A stretch of DNA of 64,000 nt from Hemerocallis citrina (GCA_017893485.1 CM030366.1:181871981-181935980), one strand, 5' to 3'. Shown: positions 22,138-35,636, numbered from the stretch's first letter. Made by a program: numbers and translations. Notes: generated by a model not told the origin, from the sequence alone.

Positions 22138-23282
22138 GAATTATTTTGCCGTGCTGACCCAATTTTTGAAAATATTTAGCGCTCTGACCCACTTCAAAAA
22201 ATAATTAGCGAAATGACCCAATTTTGAACACGTCAGCAGAAAACGTTATTGAGAACAACGGCATAGGTAATTTACATGCCATTTTTTCCAATAACGGCAT
22301 CTATTTAAAAAAATCTCCCATGCCGTTTTTTGGAATAACAACATAGGTTATTTTTATTTGAAGAAGCAAATAGTCTCAATTGTGAGAAAAAATTGCAAGT
22401 CTAAAAATTCGAATATCATATGCTGTTCTTTCCAAAAATAACATTCTCATAACTGATGCCGTTATTTTGAATAACAACATCAGTTATTAGTTTCTTTGCA
22501 TATACACATTGGCTTTCCAAATATAAATTTATTAGTTTCTTTCCAAATATGAATTTAATTTTTTCCAATTTGGTTATGAACGAACAATTAAATTCAATTC
22601 ATATTTGGAAAAATTTCAATACACCTATTTGGTTGGTTATGAACGAAAAATTCAATTCAATACACAGTGGCTTTCCAATTTGGAAAAAAATAAATTCATA
22701 TTCGGAATGCATCTCTTGTGTATGCACAAACAAGTAAAATTATTGGAATTCATATTTGGAATACACAAACGAGCAAAATTAAATTCAACTCTCTCTGTGT
22801 ATGCAAGAGATAAGGAATCTTCCTGTGAAAGCTTTTTCATTTTAGTCCTTTGGGTTATCTTGTGCCTAAGAGATGAATGCATCTTCTTGTGGAAAACCAT
22901 ACGATCTTTCACATCAAGGAGGCCATTAGTTGTTTGAATAACTGATGTCATTATTCAAAATAACGGCATCAGTTGTGAGCATGCCGTTTTTGCAAATAGC
23001 GGCATATGTTAGATTTTCACAATTCCAATTATTTCTCAAAATTGAGACTACAAGTAGTTGAAAATAAAAATAACTTATGCCGTTTCTCAAAAAATGGCAT
23101 GAGAGTTTTTTTAAAAATAGATGCCGTTATTGGGAACAACGACATGTAAATAACCTATGCCGTTGTTCCCAATAACGTTTTTTGCCGACGTGTCCAAAAC
23201 TGAGTCAATTCGCTAATTGTTTTTGAAAGTGGGTCAGAGTGCCAAATATTTTAAAAAAGTGGGTCAGTACGACAAAAAATTC
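22138..23282. mobile_element. Foldback Mutator-like element
   Basis: Inverted arms of about 350 bp (22138-22490 and 22935-23282). The left end GAATTATTTTGCCGTGCTGACC matches the inverse of the right end with a few changes. The flanks AAAAAGTGT (22129-22137) and AAGAAGTGT (23283-23291) are a 9-bp TSD with one mismatch, typical of Mutator. The arms contain repeated ATGCCGTT / AACGGCAT motifs. The central 440 bp has no transposase motif. Confidence 0.85.
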
Positions 23283-23721
23283 AAGAAGTGTCTGGGAATT
23301 ATATTGATCGTTCACTAGTTCATGGACTTTTGAAGGGGGAATAAGCTACTTACAATCATCATATACTTGTACCAAGAATCACATTTAGTCCATTTCTTTC
23401 CCTTAGTTATGTATCAAGTTATTCGGAATTTTCAAGATGAACTCCCACACTTGAGTTATATTGATATTATGAACCAAAGAAGGGATAATTTCCTAGTAGA
23501 AAGCTTGAATATGTCTTTTTTGCACTTAGAAGTTTTGAGGAATTAGTAACTAGGCCTATGTCCCTTTTGACTCATTAAGATTTAGAGAATAGCTTTGATT
23601 TCAGTAAGAATTTAGTATCAAGTTTTGTAATATATTGTATTCTGTTTTATTAATTTTTCATTATTAGAATGCATCTTTATTATAAAAAAATAGTGTTCAG
23701 TACACATACATGTAAATTTTG

Positions 23722-24010
23722 GAATTTTTTTCCAAAACGACCCTTTTTTGCAAAGTTTTTCCCAAACCGCCCTACTTTTTTTTTTATTTCCCAAAGCGCC
23801 CTACTCGGTCTTTGAAAGACCGAGTTTAGTACAAATAAACTCGGTCTTTCAAAGACCGAGTCTTGCGCTTTGAAAAATTTTCAAAGACCGAGTCTTGCGC
23901 TTTGAAAAATCAAAGAGCAAGACTCGGTCTTTCAAAGACCGAGCGTATTTGTACTAGACTCGGTCTTTCAAAGACCGAGTCTTGTACTTAGGCGTTTTAA
24001 CAACGCAGAT
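23722..24010 (+). repeat. Left terminal inverted repeat of the MULE
   Basis: It contains several copies of the palindrome ACTCGGTCTTTGAAAGACCG, each able to fold. The left arm has one extra short duplicated segment (about 23880-23910) compared with the right arm. Confidence 0.9.
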
Positions 24011-24381
24011 CCCCTTTCTTCTCTTCTTCTCTCTCTACTTTAACCTATTGTATTTCTCTAACCCATCTTCCTAAATCTAGGGCGACCTCCTACCCACAAA
24101 ATCTCATCTTAATCCAAATATATTTACCAATTTCTTCCTAACTCTCTAAGCATCTCCACTAAAAAAACCCTAAACCCATCTTTTGAAAGATCCCTATTTT
24201 GGATTTTTGCTAAATTTGAAGAGGATAGCAACTTCAACTCTTTTACCCTAATATCTACAGCTATATCCTTGACGCTTGTGAAGGTACGATGAATATTGGC
24301 TTTTAATTTTCTATCTTTTTTTTTATAGATTTTGTTTGTGGTTAGATAATAACTCGCATATCCGTATAAATATACGTAGGT

Positions 24382-27300
24382 ATGGATATTGAGATTCCTA
24401 TTTGGTTATACTTTGGTGGTGAAATAATTCGTGATCCAAAGATTGGTAGTTGTTACAGTATGTTGGATCCGGAAATAGTTTGTGTCACGCCCCGCTTCCC
24501 AAAAATACGGAATACGAGTACGTAACAAAAGCCCAGCGAATGATTATTATCATCCTTAAGCTGTTTCAAGAAATCTTTACAACATGTCACAGTAAAATCA
24601 GAGTCGGAAGCCAGAAAAATAAACCACATGCACATATGAACCAAATACCAACAAGAATACTTGAAATAAAAATGTATTAACCTCAAATAATCATGATCTG
24701 AAAATACACAAATATTCCTGGGTCATATTGCCCAAATACAAGAATACAAGTAACAGATACAATATTCAAAATGAGCAACAGAAAATAAATATAGATAACA
24801 AAGCTTCAGCCAACTAGAACTTCATCTCGCCAATACCTTCAGGAATCCTGTCCTCCAAAATCTGCAATTCACATAATGCAGGAAAAAGGAAAAGAAGAAA
24901 ACACAGTACCCGTCAATGGCAAGTCCGGGTCACAAATAGAATAGGATACAAGCACATGGACACTATCTAATAACAGGATATACTAACAGGTATAGGTAAA
25001 CATATGTCAAGTGTCAACAGTTAAACAGGTAACATGTATAATTATCAGGTATTCAGGTAATCATGTAATCATGTAACAGGAAATCAGGTATCAGATTATA
25101 TCAGGTAACAGGTATACAGGTAACAGGTAATCAGGTAAACAGGATCATCAGGTTATGTTAAGTCTAATCTTTTATTAACTATCTAGGTAGCACGACATGT
25201 GCCCCAAATTATATCACATGGTTGCTACATTCAAAACAATTTCGCTTTAGATTTCGTAGGGGACCATGCAGGGCAGTATACTCAGTATTCACAGAATCAC
25301 AGAACTTGTTCGGTAAACTTGATCGGTAAACTTGATCGGTAACAGAATATTAACTTGATCGGTAACATGTCATACAGGAAACACAAGTCTCCTTCCGAGT
25401 ACACGTTTCTGCACTATCCACTACTAGATCTGTCCCATATACCCCGGCTTAATTACTTTATTATTAAGATCATCAACAGGCATGAGAGTGTGCTAAATGA
25501 TGTCAAACTAACAGGTTATACTCAGGTTTAGACTCAGGGAATTAGATCAGCAAGTATAGGTACCAAACATTCACAAATACGAGCAACTTAGCATATGTTT
25601 ATAATCAGGACAGCAAGACCAGTCTGTACAAAATCAGTGATCCAAAGATCTACAGGCATGCAAATCATAATCCATCAAAGGATCTGGAAACTAGACTTCC
25701 ACACGCTTCTAACGGGTATAATAAAGATATACACTAGTTCACAACATCACGGCTTAAAACACATTCCAACACAGTTTTCAAGTACAGCCAGAAAACAGGG
25801 GAATAACTTAAACCACATGAAAACAGCATACAAATTCATTAATTAAATCCAAGAAAATTCTGGGGTAATCCCCTATATGTATAGTCTCAAAATATAGATT
25901 TTCATATTTTTCCAGAAAGTAAAGTTATGTTGTCAAAATTGAAAAGTAACACAAAACACGGTTTTGATGGATCTGGAATTCTTCAACACCACTGTACAAA
26001 ATCATGCATATCTTGCACACAGCGCATCAGAATCCACTTCCGCCAAAATGGGATGAAAGTATACACAATTACCCAACTTTCATATCTCACATAAAATATT
26101 CATACAGTAATTAGAAATAAGGTGAACACGGCATTCAACATACAATCACACACAGTTTACAGCAAAAGCGATCTATAGAAAAGGATGTAAGGCATCGCTC
26201 AAAACTCATCTTTTAATTACCACAAAAATCAGAGAACTACCTAACATCATATTGAAACACTGGACAAAATCTTGTGGCATGAAATTAGGTCTAACATGGA
26301 TCTTGAAAATAAATTGGTGATAAAATCTACCCTGAAATAAATCTGGGAACTACCGGCATACAGTTACTAAAATAATCGTAACTAATTCAAACGAACTCCA
26401 AACAGGGTGAAATCAGTGGGATTAGAAATTAGATTCAATTCTCTACAAATTACTCAGAAATAGTCACGTTGAGATTCGGACTTTAATCTAGGTAAAAACA
26501 GCAATCAATCCAGTTCAATCCAAATTTCCAGACTTCTCAACTAAACTTCAAAACGTCATAACTTCCTCAAAAATCATCCAAACTCTTCCAAATTCAAAAC
26601 GCTGTCTACCCATTGTCTAAATATCATATCTAAGGTTTTCTAACCTGTCAAAATCCAATATTCCTCATATGGGTGTTCAAACATACATCGGGTATACAAT
26701 ATGTCACATACGCGATAACAATCGCGGTCGGGTGAATCCTAAGGCATAAACCTATCAAATTCATGTCTTAAGTCGTCTATGGCCTGTTTTGAACAATAGA
26801 GACGAAACCCATAATTAAAAATATGATCTTTGTCCGTCTCTAGTCTCAAACTATTCTATGTGTGAACTTTCTACTTGTATCAACCTAAGAAATTTAAGTA
26901 CAAGTTACTTGCCTTTATGTGATGACGAACGCGATGAATCCAAGCCTTCAAAGAAAACCCACGAACAAAAGTCCTTCCACGCGCGATTTCAAGCGAACCC
27001 ACGAACCGAATCTTGCCTACGACCGTCTTCTTGAAGCACGAACTCGAACGGATGATACCCTCTTCACCAAATCAGCGAAGAGATGAAGGAGGGGCTGTTT
27101 TGAAGTAGTGGGTGCTGTTTTGGTTGGTTTCGGCCACAAGGAAAGGAGAGACGAGGTAGAATCGAGGCGAAGTAGTATAGAATGATGGAGGAGGAGAGAT
27201 ATGGGTGGTCGGGGAAGTGGTGGGGCTGATGGGAGGCCGGCTTTGGAAGAGTGGAATAGCAGGCCGGGATGGGTTGTGAGGGAAAGAGGGAGCCGGTTTG

Positions 27301-30228
27301 ATTAGGAGAAGGAAAAAGATTAGGGTTAGGGATTAATTAGATGAGCGGGGTATTTATAGGGGATCAAATGTGAGTTAATGGGTAGTGGATACCAATAGGA
27401 TTAAATGGGTATACAATTGGGTAATGGATATTGGGTAGATTTCAAATGGAGATACAAAATGCAATGAATCCTATGGCTCCTAAAAATCTCCTTAAGAGCC
27501 AAAAATCTCAAATTGATCAAAACACTTCTAAAAATTCATCATGACCCAAAAATAAATAACAAATATGAATGAGACCAAGAAAATGCGAAAAAGAATTCAA
27601 AATGGCGAAAAATGGACGATCGACGCACAAACAGCACACGGAGGTCAAAAATGCAGGAAAAATAATATAAAATGAAAATAATCCAATAAGAAAATTAATA
27701 CAATAATTAATAAATATAATTTATGAAATAATCTAATTTTAACAATAAAAAAATAATTTGCGAAAATTTTAAATACAGAAAATATCGAAAAATACCTTTC
27801 TGGAAAAACAGGGGTTACAGTTTGGGTACCTCGTACCATAACACTTGCAGAAGTAGTTGAAAAAATTTATGAAGTTACTAATTGGGATAGGAATCAATGG
27901 AAGGTGAAAATTTTAGCTCGATACGCAGCAGGTAGAGGAGATGGTCAGTATTTTATGACAGTGCCCGTACCTACTGATAATGCGCTGAAGTCATTGATTG
28001 CTAGGACATTTGATCCCAATTGTGCTTGGTCTGCATTAGAGTTATACATTCAGCAAATTCAAAATTTGGATGCTCAGCCATATGATATTCCCAGTTCAAG
28101 CTTCATAAGGGTAGTACCTACACAGCAGATGAGGTCTAACCCCGCTCAACCTTCACAACCATATCCACTGTCTTCACAAGAAAACACCTCCACAAATACA
28201 AGAAACGCTGATTCTACAGATGTTGAGTTGCCACCCCAACCTAGTCCGGTTCCTGACTATGTTCCAAATAACAGTGTGTTTGAGCTCTTTCAAAATGCAG
28301 TGGTTAACAACTGCTTATTAGATGATGATGAAGAAGAGGAAGAAACAGACGATGATGAAAGTGTAGAAAATGATGATGGAGAAGATGATGATGATGTAGC
28401 AAATGTAAATCCTACGAACAACAGTTCTAATGAAGTGAGAGCTACTAATAGCTTTGCTAATGTTAACGCTCATGTTACGGAGGAGATGGCTCAAGCTGCT
28501 AGAGTCCCCCCATTTCCACAAGAGTCATCTGGTTCATCCAATGTAGACGAATTTTACGTTGGACAGGAGTTTGTAAGTAAAGAGTCCATTCAGCAAGCTG
28601 TGAAGGTGTATTCTATCAAGAAACATCGTGAATTTGTCACATTGAAAACAACACCGTCACTGTATACTGTTAAATACAAAATGGCACCTAGAAAACGTAC
28701 AATTGAGGAGATCGTACAAGGTCCCCCAGCAGTAAGTGATGGTGGATGCCCTTGGAGATTACGAGCTATTGTTCCAAAAGGGGGAAGAAATTTTGTGGTG
28801 AAGAAGATAGTTGGGCCTCATACTTGTACGAATCCCACGTTGAATCAAGACCACTGTAAGATTGATGCTAACCTTGTTAGTAATTTGATTGTGGGTGTGG
28901 TGAAGAAGGATATTACTTTATCACCGGAGGCAATTATTGAAATTGTGAAAATATAATATAATTATCAGATTTCATATAAGAAAGCTTGGAAAGCAAAACA
29001 AAAGGCAACTGAGAGGTTGTATGGTACCTTCGAAGAAGCATACACGAAGCTGCCTTTTCTACTAACAGCAATTCAAGCAGCAAATCCAGGGACCGTTGTC
29101 CACTGGGATAAATATGAGTCTAGCCCCAGCGAGGAAACATTCAAGGGAGTATTTTGGTCATTTGGTCCTTCCATTGAAGGTTTCAAATCTTGCAGACCGG
29201 TTATTAGTATAGATGGAACTCACTTGTACGGTAAGTATTAAGGGTTGTTTGCTAATTGCTGTTTTCCCGGATGCGAATGGTTGCTTATTTCCATTTGCAT
29301 TTGCATTGGTGCATGGAGAGAGTATAAATACGTGGACATGGTTTATGACTTGCATCCGGTATTATGTCACCGATCGCACTGAGTTGTGTGTTATCTCGGA
29401 TCGTCATGCTGGTATACTGTCTGCTATGGATTTGCAAAACGGAGCTTGGAACGAACCGAATGGATTTCATCGATATTGTATGCGTCATTTTGCCACAAAT
29501 TTTTTTAGTAAATTTGGTAGCAATGCATTGCGGAAAAAGGCCAAAATTATAGCTTGTCAACACCAGCCCAAAAAGTTCATGGCCAAATTCGCTGAACTTG
29601 AAATTGTCAATGTCGAGGCGGCTAATTGGTTGCAAGAGAAGCCGGTAGAGAAATGGGCACTTTATGCAGATGAAGGTCGACGATATGGAATGATGACTAC
29701 GAACCTGTCAGAATGCTTCAATTCAGTATTGAAAGGAGTCCGTAGTTTACCAGTAACTGTGATTGTTGAGACGATCTTTTTACGTCTCAACTCTTACTTT
29801 ACTACTCGTCGACAGGAAGCTAGTAAGCTTTTATGTGAAGGGAAAATTTTTGCTAAAAGTGTACATGATTTGATTGATAGTCGCCGTGAAAGAGCAAATC
29901 AACATGAGGTTACAATGTTTCATCATCAGCCTGGAGTTTTTTCTGTGAAAACGGGTATACGCAAGGTTAATGGAGAACGGGAGGGTGGGAACTTGCACAC
30001 CGTGAACTGGGGTACGAAACATGCACATATATGAAGTTTCATCTATATCATATTCCCTGTTCTCATGTATTAGCAGCTTGTGCATATCGAAAATCTCAAC
30101 AACAAACACATCGAAAATCTCAACAAAATTGCATGTTCCGAATGAGCAAGCTAAAAGTATTTCCTAATCAATCAAGGCCAATGGAAATGTCCTATGTGGT
30201 TTCAGCTAATCTGTCCTTTCATTATTGA
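24382..30228 (+). pseudogene. MULE transposase (MuDR-type), split and frame-broken
   Basis: The start ATG is at 24382, 370 bp inside the left repeat. The frame runs to 24482, is cut by the solo LTR, and resumes at 27835. The N-terminal part has an acidic low-complexity stretch (about 28319-28400), then a MuDR DNA-binding region (FYVGQEFVSKESIQQAVKVY, about 28550-28620). The catalytic DDE domain includes PVISIDGTHLYG (first Asp), VISDRHAGI (second Asp) and a TTNLSECFN segment. The end has a SWIM zinc finger YHIPCSHVLAAC whose leading CxC reads CTY. Breaks are a TAA at 28954-28956, a one-base insertion near 29230 and a frame change near 30000. Transposase would cut and reinsert the element in the nucleus. 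This copy is dead. Confidence 0.92.
24483..27829 (-). mobile_element. Solo LTR, chromovirus (Tekay/Del)-like
   Basis: 3347 bp with termini TGTCACGCCCC and GGGGTTACA (minus: TGTAACCCC to GGGGCGTGACA) and a perfect TSD GTTTG at 24478-24482 and 27830-27834. No internal repeat pair and no coding were found, so a solo LTR fits best. Length and end sequences match the long LTRs of Tekay/Del chromoviruses. A degenerate (CAGGTAA)n-like stretch lies at 24960-25155. The MULE transposase frame continues exactly across the site. Confidence 0.85.
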
Positions 30229-30427
30229 AGTGTTCAGAGATGGCTTATGGTTTCAATTTGATTGAGAGTTCTATCAAGTGTGAATTATGTATTATGCCAT
30301 CAGATTTTAAAATCTAACTGTATGGATGAGATACATTATATGTAAGCATAAACAAAAACCAAAGGATTTTGACTAACTTTACTTAAGGTTGGTCTTACTA
30401 GCTTGTTAAAGCAAATTCATTTATTGT

Positions 30428-30497
<70 letters not shown>

Positions 30498-31384
30498 CAC
30501 ACACATAAGCAGAAACAGATTGATTCATATGCTAAAAATAGGAACTAACTGGGTAACAGAACGAATAATTGTAGAAAAACCATATTCAGCAGCACTCAAC
30601 AACTATCAACGAATATTTTCTAGGTAGTGAAACTATACATGAACAAACTAATTAATGCTAAACAAAGAATCAAAAATATCAAAATGAGAAAAGAAAAAAA
30701 ATCAATATCAATGGTGCATCAAATGATTTTCCTCATCTTATTCTAAACATAAGTGTTTTTTTCACAGATATCTGATAATTTTATCTTTTCTTTAGGTGTA
30801 TTGTCACACCCATCCATCTCATCATTTTTTGTTTCAGCTACACTATTTTGAATTACTAATTAGTTGTTCAACATTGTCATCTTGCAAAGATGCAGTGAAG
30901 GGAATAAATACATATTGATTTCAACTCTTTCTTCTTCAACAAAATTAAAACTAAAAATAACAACAATAGCTACTCTACATTGTCAACAATAAGTCAAATT
31001 CAACTCATCAACTTCATAATAGCATCAAGAGTAACACAAATTTTGCTTAGCAAAAGCTTAAGAAATATACCTTACAAGTAGGAGAATCCAAAATGAGCTA
31101 CTGACAAGGTAGAGAAGAGCAAGATCCTTCAACCGAAATCTTCCAAAGACGAAGACGAAATTGGCGAGGTCTACGAAATTGGGTATTCGGGGTTTAGGGT
31201 TTTAAGAAATAATCAATTTTGGGAAATAGGATTGGGGAAAATCGAAAATGGATTAGAGATTAATTGGTTTTGGGGAGTTTATCGATCGATTAAAGGAGTA
31301 ATCGACCAAAAAATGGCGAGGGCGATGGATTCGTTGAGGGACAGAGAGAAGAAGAAAATAAACTCAAAAATTCGAGAAAAAGAA
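30229..31384. other. 3' region of the MULE
   Basis: Contains a (TA)n tract at about 30430-30494 and AT-rich non-coding sequence up to the right inverted repeat. Confidence 0.6.
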
Positions 31385-31649
31385 CAAAGGGGATCTGCGT
31401 TGTTAAAAACGCCTAAGTACAAGACTCGGTCTTTGAAAGACCGAGTCTAGTACAAATACGCTCGGTCTTTGAAAGACCGAGTCTTGCTCTTTGATTTTTC
31501 AAAGCGCAAGACTCGGTCTTTCAAAGATCGAGTTTATTTGTACTAAACTCAATCTTTCAAAGACCGAGTTGGGCGCTTTGGGAAATAAAAAAAAAATAGG
31601 GTGGTTTGAGAAAAACTTTGCAAAAAAAGGTCGTTTTGGAAAAAAATTC
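31385..31649 (+). repeat. Right terminal inverted repeat of the MULE
   Basis: Inverse of 23722-24010, with the same palindromic ACTCGGTCTTT modules. It shares CAACGCAGATCCCCTTT at its inner edge. Confidence 0.9.
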
Positions 31650-31799
31650 TAAATTTTGACCATCAATCAGTGCATTAGGCATGTGATCTTCATCACTACA
31701 TTTAATACATCTATATTTGCATGTATGTTCAGATGAACATTTCAACTGCATTCAATGCCTGTTTTTCAAGTATATTTCTATTTCTATTTACTACTATAA

Positions 31800-32058
<259 letters not shown>

Positions 32059-32367
32059 AATTTTGCACTATAGTTGATTCCAAATGATATTTTACTCAAT
32101 AGTATAATTTTTTTCTACTTATAGGTATATTTTCAATTTAATAGGCCTAATCTATCTCGTAGGATACACTCAATCAGTCACAAGTCACATACCTACCTGA
32201 TTCTTGAAAGGGAAGTGTTAGTTAACTAACATGTTTTGATTATCTTTAGCAGGAAGAGTCCTCTTCAAACCTCCACTACAAAAAAATTATTGTTTTTTAA
32301 GGCACTCTTCAAACCTCAATTACAATTAGGACCACGCACTTACGTTTTTGTAATTTTGTGCTCTTAA

Positions 32368-33157
32368 GAGCATCCACAGTCGTTGAAGCCAAATTTTGGA
32401 TATTTGGCAATTGGAAAATGGGAAAAAAAGAATGTTGCCACAGTCGTTGAAAGCTAAAATATAGCCGGACGGAAGATTATTATCCGTCCATTAAGAATGA
32501 CGGAGTATAATCGTCCGTTCCAATTTTTATTTTTATTTTTTGTTTTTTTTTTTAATGCACTAGAAGACAAAAAATAATTAAAAAAAAAAAAAAAATCAAA
32601 AAGAGGCCTGGGACGGTTCATAATGCACCGTTATTTGTGTGGTGACGTGTACTTTTTTTTGACTTTTTTTTTTTTTTTTAATTTTAATGCACTAAACGAC
32701 AAAAAAAAAAAAAAAAAAAAAAACAAAAAAAGAACTGGGACGGTTCATAATGAACCGTTAATTAGGACGCACGGTGTGTTATATGCCGTCCCTGTTTAAA
32801 TTTTTTTTTTTTTAAAAAAAACGCACAGACGGTTAAATATGCACCGTCATTTTGATCGGACGGTTGATTATCACCCGTCTGTTGAATTTTTTTTTTGTTT
32901 TTTTTTTTTAGAGAAAAATGGTTAATCATTGACGAACGTACTTTTCGTACAAAACGGAGGATTATCTTCCGTCAATTAGGACGGACGGTTGATAATCTTG
33001 CGTCCTCTATATTTTGGAAATAGCCAAATCGTCTGCTATATTTGGCACGCAACTGTTCATCGTATACCCAAATTTTGGGTTTTTAGACAACGACTGCAGC
33101 TCGATTTTTTCTATATTTTCCAAATTTTGGGTATATAGCAAACGACTGTGGATGCTC
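32368..33157. mobile_element. Tourist-like MITE, second family member
   Basis: The ends GAGCATCCACAGTCGTT and AACGACTGTGGATGCTC are inverted. The TSD TAA is at 32365-32367 and 33158-33160. The interior has several inverted pairs around GGACGGTT / AACCGTCC and long A and T runs, like the 13081-14023 element but less regular. Confidence 0.9.
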
Positions 33158-33454
33158 TAAGCAGTTATACATATATGTAATTATTGAAATCAATTGAATT
33201 GAATTACTGGATCATTTGGACTGCATTGTATAATTATTATCCGTGATGATTGAAATAAATTTGTTTAATAAATTATTTTCCTATTGTTTATTATGTTTAA
33301 TTCATAGATTTGTGAAAGATTATTAGAATGAATTTCTGAAAATGATTATGATTTGAATTATATGTATTTTGATTTGATAAAATTAAAAACAACCACAACC
33401 ACCACCAAACGAATCGTAAGTAAAAATTTAAAACAAAAAACTGAATTAAATACA

Positions 33455-33725
33455 TATCCCGGCGTTTTCAAAAGCCGGGAAAGGTTTTTAATGGAAAAAA
33501 TTAAAAAATAAAATTTGCTTATCACGGCATTTTCCAAACGCCGGGATAGCTCTTGTCATTCCCCGGCGTTTGAAAACGCTGGGGTAGCCCATGTTCTTCC
33601 CCGGCGGGCGCAAACTCGGTGCTTGCGGCGACGTTTTTCGAAGCGCCGAGGGGGTAAACCCCAGCGTTTAAAAACACCGGGAATCCGCCAAAAAAATGTG
33701 GGGGAAGGGCTTGCCGTTTGTAGTG
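33455..33725. repeat. Right subterminal repeats of the CACTA element
   Basis: At least five inverted or direct copies of CCCGGCGTTT-like motifs end at TTTGTAGTG. Such arrays are transposase binding sites in CACTA elements in general. Confidence 0.8.
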
Positions 33726-33728
33726 CGA

Positions 33729-34286
33729 TCACAACGAACAACTAAGAAAATGAAGACTGCACCAAACACAAAAACACACAATTTGTCTTGGTTCAGCTAT
33801 CTTAATCTGATGGAGAAATAATCGATATATTATTCAACTAGAAAATTCAATAGAGTCACAATACTCGTACCAAGAATCTATTTATATATCTCTCAAGCCC
33901 CTTTGGAAGATACTTTGCTATTTACAATAAAAATCTAAGATGAAGTACTCACCTCTCAATGAAGACCACAATAATTATTTATAGAGTTCTAGAAATCCCT
34001 AGGTTTAATTCCCATCATTATTTTTAAACATGTATATACCAATTTTATGTTTATCTCTAAGCCAAAACTAAAATATAAAAGATAAACCAAACTAGACCTT
34101 AACCGAATTTTTCAATATCCAATAATTATCCAAACTCAAAGAAATCTTGGACTCTGTGCTCGATGTGCAAGTCAAATTGAAAAAATTCCCTTTAAATCCC
34201 TCGTTTGACCAAAAATATTTTCAGGCTTTTGAGATATTTTTTCCTTAAAGAATTAGTTATCTCAAATGTGAGATATAAACCCAACA
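33729..34286 (-). repeat. Main part of the 3' LTR of element D
   Basis: It continues the LTR begun at 21267-21318 and ends AACCCAACA at 34286. The following ATCTCCACATTGGC is, on the minus strand, a purine tract before the LTR. Confidence 0.75.
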
Positions 34287-34439
34287 TCTCCACATTGGCT
34301 TGCAGTTGTAGCGATTCCCGCCTTGTGTGACTTATGCTTCTAGATTCTTAACTTGATCCTCTTGTAAACAATATGATTAAGTGACTCATCTGCTAGACAA
34401 AAATACCTCAACTTGTTATTTCTCCAATTGTATGCCCCT

Positions 34440-35636
34440 TTAAGGGCATACCCCAATAGGTGTTAACACGGAAACGCCATCCTCCGTACGAACTACACCC
34501 ACCTCAAGGCATCCTCCACATCTCGACGTTATTTGAACGTTGTGATCTCCCTTTAGTAATTCTAGTGGTGGGGGACTAGATACTTTATAAATGCTGGGCA
34601 TAGAAATACTTGGCAAAGATTTCTCATTCCTACAAAGTTTGTAGAGGTTGTGCTGAACACCCCTCCTTCCCCTCATCACCTTACGACATCTTCCCAACCT
34701 AATAGAACTCCTCATCAAGCTGCGTGCCTGCAGTCCCCATGCTTCTAGAGTTCATAAGGATATTAGGTTTCGTTTCAATGCAGTAATATGCATGACCTTC
34801 TGCAATGGGAACCCGTTCCTATATGGCATCTCCAACTCAAATGTCCCATCATTCACTACATCACAATTCTCACCAGTTCCCATCCTTAAAGAACGACCTG
34901 TCGTAGACTTGTAAGTGAAAAACATATCCCTCTCGAAGCAAATATTAGAAGAACGAACCGCTCCTTTATGCACACTATCTCTTCCAATTGAAGTTCCCTT
35001 CACCGCCAGACAACTCTAAAAAGTGGACTCTAATTTATGAGTCTCCTTCCTAAGTTCATCATCTTTCAAGTCCTTGATCACACCGGCCATTGAGAACTTC
35101 TCATTGGCAGATTTTTCGTGTATCATGGTGGTTATCAAATGCTCGTATGTATTTTTCAATAAATAAACCAAATTGAAAGCATTCTCCTCTTTGTTGAGAT
35201 CATCGGGGATAATCACATTTAATTTGGATAAGACCTTTTTGAATTTCAATATATGATCATGAAGAGCGGTGTCTTTCTTTATTGAGAAACGAAACAATTT
35301 TCTCTTCCAGTACATCTGATCCAGTAATGACGATCCCGAATAGTCAATTTTGTGTCTCGCCTACATACTAGATGCGTTTTTCTTCTTGTGCTTGACTTCG
35401 TCCACCTATGAAAACTGGATTAAACTCAACGCTTTTAAACAAATCTCATCCCACTTCTCTTGTGCCATGCTAGCTGGTTTTACTGGTTTGTATAGATTTG
35501 CTTTATCTCCTTCTAGGGCAGTATGGAAGCCCTTTTGAACCATTACATTGTGCGTGTCCATCTTCCAGAGATTAAATTTGATCTTACAAACGAATTGCCT
35601 GATCTTCAAAAAACTATAATCTGTCATCTTCATCAT
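34440..35636 (-). pseudogene. Copia gag-protease remnant of element D
   Basis: From the 5' side (right): 35406-35636 carries a gag N-terminus (WKMDTHNVMVQKGFHTAL); 35016-35315 carries the UBN2 gag (YWKRKLFRFSIKKDTALHDH, later NEKFSMAGVIKDLKDDELR); 34752-35003 carries the region around the protease (FFTYKSTTGRSLRMGTGENC, VMHITALKRNLISL). 34440-34718 is a basic hinge ending near CGGCLEVGVVRTEDGVSV. The parts lie in different frames and are separated by stops. The order and the wording match element A (4187-4633 and 8113-8170), including the direct step from protease to hinge without integrase or RT. Confidence 0.8.

Larger units (their letters stand above)
23722..31649 (+). mobile_element. Mutator-like element (MULE) with transposase pseudogene
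   Basis: The termini GAATTTTTTTCCAAAACGACC are identical and inverted, with a perfect 9-bp TSD TAAATTTTG at 23713-23721 and 31650-31658. The inverted repeats are about 265-290 bp (23722-24010 and 31385-31649). The transposase gene is on the plus strand. A chromovirus solo LTR (24483-27829) lies inside the gene. Removing it leaves a MULE of about 4.6 kb. Confidence 0.93.

Noticed and set aside
24483..27829. Reading this insert as a complete retrotransposon or a DNA transposon
   Set aside because: No second internal LTR or coding motif was found, and a 5-bp TSD with TG...CA ends fits a solo LTR better.
30403..30627. Frames with long IYIYIY runs here and at 38146-38396, 40048-41055, 42214-43066 and 49854-51425
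   Set aside because: They read through (TA)n microsatellites; flanking residues match no family.
32274..32292. CACTACAAAAAAATTATTG as the left end of a short CACTA element ending at 33725
   Set aside because: The flanking bases (CTC against CGA) do not match and it lacks the CCCGGCGTTT subterminal repeats. The end at 21319 has both the CGA duplication and the repeats.
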